A DNA stretch of 64,000 bases from Linum tenue (Eukaryota > Streptophyta > Magnoliopsida > Malpighiales > Linaceae), in contig CAMGYJ010000002.1 in the NCBI GenBank assembly GCA_946122785.1, positions 37,700,495 to 37,764,494 of the forward strand, written 5' to 3'. Below the pieces are notes generated by a model. That model was not told the DNA's origin. It made no database searches and saw only the letters and a program-made list of their open reading frames with translations. Of the stretch, positions 58,451-64,000 are shown in pieces (position 1 is the first letter of the stretch; every line of letters begins with the position of its first letter). A program made the translations under genes and the position numbers.

Positions 58451-59340
58451 ACGGGAGCGAATTGTCAAAACTGCCCGTCGAGTAAAGCTAACTTCCGCCT
58501 TGGCAATACGTCCAAAGGGGATTTCGATTCTTCTTTTTTTTTTGTCTATGATTATGTTATTAGTTTATTGCTTCTTTTTGTTTTCTGGTTTGGGGAAAAT
58601 TTTAATTGTCAGCGGAATTTTCAACGCTATGGTAAACAGAGAAGAGAAAAGAAGCGCCTGCGTCGGGGAAACATGGCCTTCGCCTGCCTCCGAGCGGTCC
58701 GCTACTCTTTCGGGGCTACTCGTGAGACATGGTCAATGCCAACCCGAATATGCCTTCCTCAATATTGCCAATAATTCCCTTTTTCATCATTTTATTTTAT
58801 TTTTTTCAGTTTTCTGGTGGGTTCAGCAAAGTTTCCATTTTAGCTACTGGAGTGGATAGCCAAAATTTAGAGTAAAGAAGAGAATGGGCGGTTAATTAAA
58901 GTTGGTATGAGTAAGCAACTATTCGGTTGAGAGGTGTCTAAATTGATAGTCATCCTAATTTAAGAGAAATTTATTAATGTTAGTCAATTGTCTAATGACT
59001 TATCAAAGAATTGATTTTGCTGATTAAATCACAATTCAATCACACCCATCCATCCAACTCGAAGAAGAATGTAGATGAATGATGGGCCATAATTACACCA
59101 ACTCATCAATAAGCTAGTGAGTTAGTTTGAAATTATTTAAAAACTTTAACAATATATAATGACATATGTATGATCTTTTTGCAACGGAAATGGATGATCA
59201 TTCAAAAATATCATAATACCCTTTAAAAAATAAATATCACTGGCAACAACTGAACCCTGGATCTGATGGATATATCAGAGACTCTATTTGTGTTTATAGT
59301 TTGATTGTATTGTGCACGCTAAAACATTTTGTAGTTTACT
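58451..59340. other. Intergenic, no gene seen
   Basis: The SAC promoter side is followed by AT-rich DNA. A 119-codon frame at 58500-58859 starts hydrophobic (LLFFLSMIMLLVYCFFLF) but has no recognised domain, has no codon pattern supporting it and lies in T-rich DNA. It is not called a gene. Confidence 0.4.
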
Positions 59341-59346
59341 TTTAGT

Positions 59347-60093
59347 TTATATAAAATTTTCAAACCTCCCAAATAGTTTACACATAACTTCCAAAGCTCC
59401 CGGGGTGGGGGGCGCGAGCCCAGCTGTAGCTCCGCCCTGCAAGCCGTGACATCCCCTGTCAGCCCGTGACTCAAAGACGGGATAACAAAAGCTACGAATG
59501 CAAGTCACGGGCAGATCCTTCAAGTCACGGTCATGTCCGTGACTACTAGCAACCAACTGTAACTCCTAGTTTATGGACTGAAGGGACGACGTCGCTTGGA
59601 GAGTCACGGGCAGATTGGGCAAGTTCTATCATGACTTAGGCCGTAACTCGCGAATCTTCAGGGAAACAAAAGACAGTCTCGAAAAAAGAGAAGGGGAACG
59701 AACCTAGAGAGCAAATGAGAGAGCTAGTGACGTAGAACAATCATTGGGGAGCTGATTGGAGCACCCTACGAACACATGATCACCAGCTCAACAATCGCAA
59801 GGCAAGATGTCCAAACTGGATGACCTAGTGAATAACTTCATGGGAACTAGTGCCCATAAAATCAATAAGATGGACCAGTTCATGGAACTACCAGTGGGGA
59901 AGTTCACGGATCTCAAAGTTGCCAGCGACAGCAGTAAGCTATAATGTAGGATCTCCAAACTCATATTGGGAATGTGGCCTAGTGTGTGGCCAACAGGCCT
60001 CAAGGTACTCTGCCGGCCAACACCATTCCAAATTCCAGAGATCCATCGGGCCACTATAAGATCATTTCCCTCAGGAGCGGGAAGAACACTACT
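59347..60093 (+). pseudogene. Athila/Tat-like remnant: GTCACGGGC-word LTR piece and gag fragments
   Basis: AGTCACGGGCAGA/GTCACGGTCATG words (59450-59620) form the usual cluster. At about 59808 gag-like KLDDLVNNFMG and MDQFMELPVGKFTDL appear, and at 60061 IISLRSGKN, the gag-protease link. Large parts between are deleted. A solo LTR has inserted after the last motif. Confidence 0.6.
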
Positions 60094-61524
60094 GATATTG
60101 ATTCGGAGCCAATTGCACACATTTTACCCTCATATTCTTTAGATGTTTGAGGCATTTTCACTCCGTGAGGTTCGGTTTTACGCTAGGTTGTGCTTGTTTC
60201 TAGTGTGTTTCAAATCCTAGCAGGTGGAATCGACATCGGGAACGAAAGTTGGACGAAAAGAGGCAAAAATGGATCGAAGGGAGGAAGCAGCTAAGGATCA
60301 TGGTGTAAGCTTAGTTTTCATGGTCAGCCAGACCGTGATAATGGAGCCAGATCGTGAAGTGCAGAGGAACCAGAACATTTCGTGTGCCTCATGGGCCTAA
60401 ATGAAATCACGGTCACTCGATTGTGAAAATTCCCTCCAAACTGTGAAGAGTTTAAGCGAAACGGTGTATTTTTGTGAACTGGGAGTTCACGGCCGTGAAC
60501 TGGGACTGTGAAAAGTCGTCGATCTGCGTATAAAAGGGGAGTTGAGCTTAAAGAAGAGAAGAGAGCATAGTGAGAGAACTTCTTCTTACTCACATTTATA
60601 GAGAGAGAAAGAGACGAACAAGAGAGGAGAAGAAGCTTAGGATTTCATCCGCCCCAAGTTTGGGAGTCTCATCCTCCAAGGTTTATCTCCACACCAAAGG
60701 AAGAAGGAAAACATCTCAAGATGGTCATTTTTCTTCTCCTTTGTGTATTCCTTAGTCTTAGCATGGAGTAGTTCTCTTCTTTCATTTGGGTGTTTGTAAA
60801 CCCTAGCTAGAAACATTTGATTGTTTGTATGAATTGAATGATTTGTGTGTGGTTGTGTTTTGATGCCAGTATTGAGGTATTTTCATGAAGGTTGTATTGT
60901 ATTTTCCATTTCCAACTCTTATGTCAATTTGAACTAGGTAGATGGAAACCCCCTCTTGCTAAGAGGCTTTCAAAAGCTGTAATTCCTTGGTCAAATTGAG
61001 CCACCTACTTAGGCTGAATTAGGGCAAACCTCATACTACGTTTTAGCACCTTGGGTAGGTTGTATTGTGGCCATCCGGACTATGGTTAGAGAGAGAAGCC
61101 TAGGCAACCCTTAGTCGATTGGCCAAGAGAGGTAACTTGGTAGCTTGATTTGATATCCCCTAGCCTAATGACCGAGAGAGTGAAGATTCTTCACTTGTTG
61201 CGCTTACCTACGGTTTATAACTGCTTTACCACACACTTGCATTCAGGTCAACCAATTTTGATAACTAGCTAGGGGAGCAACACCCGGGTGAAGCCTTCTC
61301 AATTAGTGTTTATAACCATTTACCTTTCCTATTGCTTTTAATCATAGCCCATAGTTATAACCAAAAATCGATTGCTAAATAATGTTTCAAACAATCAAAG
61401 TAGGGGTACATGGACCGGCCCCGGGTTTGACATTTAAATACTTGCTCTATACTAAACCCGACTAGGGTTTATACTTGTGCTCTAGTCGGGATTTAAATCG
61501 TGGAATTCGGGAGGAGCCAGATAT
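60094..61524 (+). mobile_element. Solo LTR, 1,421 bp, of an Athila/Tat-like element with 5-bp TSD
   Basis: The LTR at 60099-61519 starts TGATTCGGAGCCAATTGC and ends GGAGGAGCCA. It is flanked by the perfect 5-bp repeat GATAT (60094-60098 and 61520-61524). TG...CA ends with a 5-bp duplication are the LTR-retrotransposon signature, and no internal region is present, so it arose by LTR-LTR recombination. It carries the word cluster and TATA box described separately, plus a GA-rich leader with GAGAGAGAAAGAGA. It is the reference for the LTR fragments at 8.1-8.98 kb and 47.7-48.1 kb. Confidence 0.93.
60310..60536 (+). promoter_or_regulatory. LTR U3 promoter: GACCGTGA/TTCACGG words, 16-bp perfect palindrome and TATA box
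   Basis: Words ACCGTGATAA, ATCGTGAA, ATCACGGTCA, ACTGTGAA, TTCACGG and CCGTGAAC occur in both orientations. They include the perfect 16-bp palindrome GTTCACGGCCGTGAAC at 60485-60500, 29 bp before TATAAAAG (60529-60536). Confidence 0.75.
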
Positions 61525-62010
61525 CCTCGCTCCATATTCTGGCTACTGAAAAAGAAGAAGCAAAGGAGGATGAGGCGCCTGCTCCAAAACCATAACCAAT
61601 GGCAAAGGAGTATGTCCCTCAACTTCCATCCGACACTCGCCTGCACAAGTATAGGTTAGAGACCTAGTTTGCCAAATTCATGGCAATGCTGAAGTAGGTG
61701 AACATTAGTCTGCCATTCATGTAGGCACTGTAGAAGATTCTCAAGTACGCCAAATTCATGAAGGATCTCCTCACCAATAAAAGGAACCTTGGGGAGCTGT
61801 CGACAATGATGTTGAATGAAGAATGTTTTGCCATCGTGCAGAACATGCTACTAGAGAAGAGAAAAGACCCGATGAGTTTTACTATCCTTGCATTATTGGT
61901 AGCATGCATGTAAGAAAGTCCTTGGCGGACTTAGGAACTAGCATAAATGTCATGTCTTATAAATTTTTTAAGAAGCTAGGCCTAAGTGAACCCAATACTA
62001 CTATATGAGC
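61525..62010 (+). pseudogene. Gypsy gag-protease remnant continuing after the solo LTR
   Basis: Frames with KEYVPQLPSDTRLHKYRLET, AKFMKDLLTNKRNLGELS, LNEECFAIVQNMLLEKRKDP and LADLGTSINVMSYKFFKKLG match the gag-protease junction and retropepsin active site (DLG) of Athila/Tat. At least five stops or frameshifts occur. This continues the element whose gag end is at 60.06-60.09 kb. Confidence 0.75.
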
Positions 62011-62573
62011 ATACAATTATTGATCGTTCTATTGTTACCGGGAAATAAAGATCGAAGGCGGCGACTGGAAGGGGACCAATCCAAAGGCACAGAGCTAGAG
62101 TCATCAAAACACACTGGGTGATAGAGAAAACAGACTATAGTTCCATGTGCACAATCCAAAAAAGAAACAAAAGATAAGAAAATCCGACAACCGATTTCGA
62201 GTCTGGAAAGAAAGAAAAATATAGATGGAGGATTTTAATTTAAAAGATTTTTCACCTATTGATGTATTCTGGAATTATTATTTTACAATTCGAGTTTTGA
62301 GCATGCATGATAGTTTACATTGGTCAAGTATGATCATTAACTTGAGTATAAATGGAGTAGATGAGATTAATAGTTGGGATTTTGTAAATCCCGGACTTGA
62401 CAAAGATGATTTGTGAATTGAATAAGTGTTTATTAGTGGTATGTGGAAATTTGGATAAATGATATATATCAAATTGAGGTTTAAACCTATTCTAATTTTG
62501 TGGATGTGATTTGAGTCGAGATTTTCAAAACGTAAACCCCGAATGATTTCCGCTAAGCGGTTGAACCATCGGT
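62011..62573. other. Unassigned transposon-derived spacer
   Basis: No known domain. Near 62530-62605 the words ATTTCCGCTAAGCGG and GATGGGGTGTTACA resemble the end of another LTR retrotransposon, which would explain why a gag fragment follows a protease fragment. Confidence 0.3.
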
Positions 62574-63510
62574 TTGATCCATGATTTTAGGATGGGGTGT
62601 TACAATAGAGGTCATATAAAAGAACTTTTCAAGAAAATTGATCAAGTTGCATCATCATTGAAAGGCAATGGAAAACAAGTCATGAAATGTGATTGGTGTG
62701 GTGACTCAAGTCACATTATGGAGGAGTTTAAGTCTATGATTGAGGCCTCAATACAATTTGAGCAAGCCAACTTTTTTGGAGGGCAATCCCGAGGAAACAA
62801 TCCTTATTGCTCTACATATAACCCGGGTTGGAGGAACCATACTAACTTTATTTGGTCTTCTCCGACGGAAAGAAAGCCTCCGGAGTGTCAAGCACAAGCT
62901 CCTATTCAAAACGCTTACCCAAGACCGATCCAACCCTCGTACCAAGAAGCATACCAAGAACAAAGTCGACCATGTGGTCAATTTTCTAAAACTTGAAGAC
63001 TTGGTAGTCCAGTTCTTTACACACTCGAACAAGAAGTTTGAGGCTATGGAAAAATCATAGAGAACACTACAGCTAAAATCTCAAGTTTGGAAGCGGGTCA
63101 CAAAGGAATCAATAAGCTTCACTTCAAAATCTTGAAGCCCAACTAAGCTCGTTGGCACAAGCTCTATTGTCAAGACCACAAGGAACTTTACCGGGCAATA
63201 CCAAGCATAATCCTAAGGAGGAATGTCATGCGGTAACTCTGAGGAGTGGCCGACCTTTTAAGGAGACTCCTATATCAACACCGAGGATACCGGTAAGAGA
63301 GGTTCAACGTGAAGTTGTTCAAGAAAAAGAGTTAGTTCAAGAAGAAGTGCAACCTACAGCCGAAATCAAGATTCAAGGTGAGGATAATCTAAGAAGATTC
63401 AAGCACCCGATCCAACATGAAAAGCTCCTTATCTTAGACGATTATTCGAAAGTGATCTATATCATGAATGTGCTTCATGGAAGGATACCTTTAAGCAATT
63501 GAAAGTAACG
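62574..63510 (+). pseudogene. Second Athila/Tat-like gag remnant
   Basis: A 140-aa frame has a zinc-knuckle-like CDWCGDSSHIMEEF (last Cys lost), then NPYCSTYNPGWRNHTNF and a Pro/Gln tail. A following frame (63152-63502) has RPQGTLPGNTKHNPKEECHA with VTLRSGR, and repeated Glu/Val/Gln residues. Gag after protease in the same orientation means a separate copy from the one at 59.8-62.0 kb. One frameshift and several stops are present. Confidence 0.8.
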
Positions 63511-64000
63511 TTCCCTTTCTTAGACATGTTTATGAAGATTCTGAAATATACTAAGTTATTGAAAGAAATATTATCGGGAAAGAGGAATAATTGCTTGAGT
63601 AGAGGAGTAAAATTGCGTAGATAAAGATTGATAGAACTTTACCCTTTCCTCGCATTGTCTTTGGATTTTTTATTGTTTATATGAATGATTAAGCTTAAGA
63701 AGTGGATGAAAACTTGATGTGGTGTTCAGGGCAAAGATCGCGATTGTCAAGCCAGAGATCGCGGTCGCGATCTTGTAGCAAGAGCTGGCGATCTTGTGCA
63801 GGTTTATTTAAAGAGAGAGCTGCACATTGCATCCATGCGTAGTCTCTCCATTTCATCTTTTAGATCTAAATGCCATATTTCCCCACCTCTCTTAGCTTTG
63901 TGAGCATACCTTATCTATTTCTCTTTCCAACGTCTTTTGAGAAGTATTTTTAATTGTTTGTAATTTCCAACATGTCTCCTAACAAGATAAGGTATACTTT
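63511..64000 (+). mobile_element. LTR-like DNA with GATCGCGGTC words and TATA box at the window end
   Basis: GCAAAGATCGCGATTG, AGATCGCGGTCGCGATCT (63748-63765, palindromic) and GGCGATCTTG precede TTTATTTAAAGAG (about 63806-63818) and a CT-rich leader. The layout equals the other LTR promoters here, and the word resembles that at 31.2 kb. The element runs off the window. Confidence 0.5.

Noticed and set aside
58500..58859. 119-codon ORF with hydrophobic start
   Set aside because: It has T-rich low complexity, no domain and no gene context upstream of the SAC promoter.

Overview
This is eudicot-type plant nuclear DNA. The evidence is many-exon genes with GT/AG introns, Sirevirus-like copia and Athila/Tat-like gypsy retrotransposons, Mutator-like elements (MULEs) carrying plant mobile domain (PMD) genes, and hAT, Harbinger and Mutator MITEs. 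The species cannot be named from the sequence. Three intact host genes sit as islands in nested transposon DNA.

Layout. 1-2.07 kb: an Athila-type ORF remnant and a Mutator MITE with target-site duplication. 2.1-7.6 kb (+): a clade II TGA bZIP factor (TGA2.1/TGA6-like, 441 aa). 7.6-13.75 kb (-): the 3' half of an Athila/Tat-like element (pol end, spacer with an internal promoter-like block, third ORF, 3' region with polypurine tract, LTR). 13.8-17.1 kb (+): a deleted relative in the opposite orientation, interrupted by a hAT MITE. About 17.6-25.8 kb (+): a decayed Sirevirus-like copia element with two DNA transposons inserted in its coding region and an extra ORF after pol. 26.77-29.15 kb (-): a NUDT16-like Nudix hydrolase (171 aa). 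30-35 kb: decayed LTR retrotransposon DNA. 35.9-41.6 kb: a complete-ended MULE inserted in a minus-strand LTR. 42.7-47.5 kb: a second, 5'-truncated MULE with a nearly complete PMD gene. 47.5-52.7 kb: LTR fragments, a Pack-MULE holding a CYP89A-like P450 fragment, and a MULE with a second MULE-MITE nested in its terminal repeat. 53.07-58.45 kb (-): a SAC-domain phosphoinositide phosphatase (SAC7/RHD4 type, 595 aa, 20 coding exons). 59.3-64 kb: Athila/Tat gag-protease remnants with a perfectly bounded 1,421-bp solo LTR.

The three host genes are unrelated (defence/detoxification transcription, nucleotide hydrolysis, PI4P turnover) and show no sign of functional linkage. The most unusual pattern is in the transposons. 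In several unrelated LTRs, in the pol-to-ORF spacer of the Athila-like element, and at the subterminal promoters of both MULEs, the DNA just upstream of a TATA box is an array of short hyphenated palindromes. The arrayed word differs from element to element, but the arrangement is the same.
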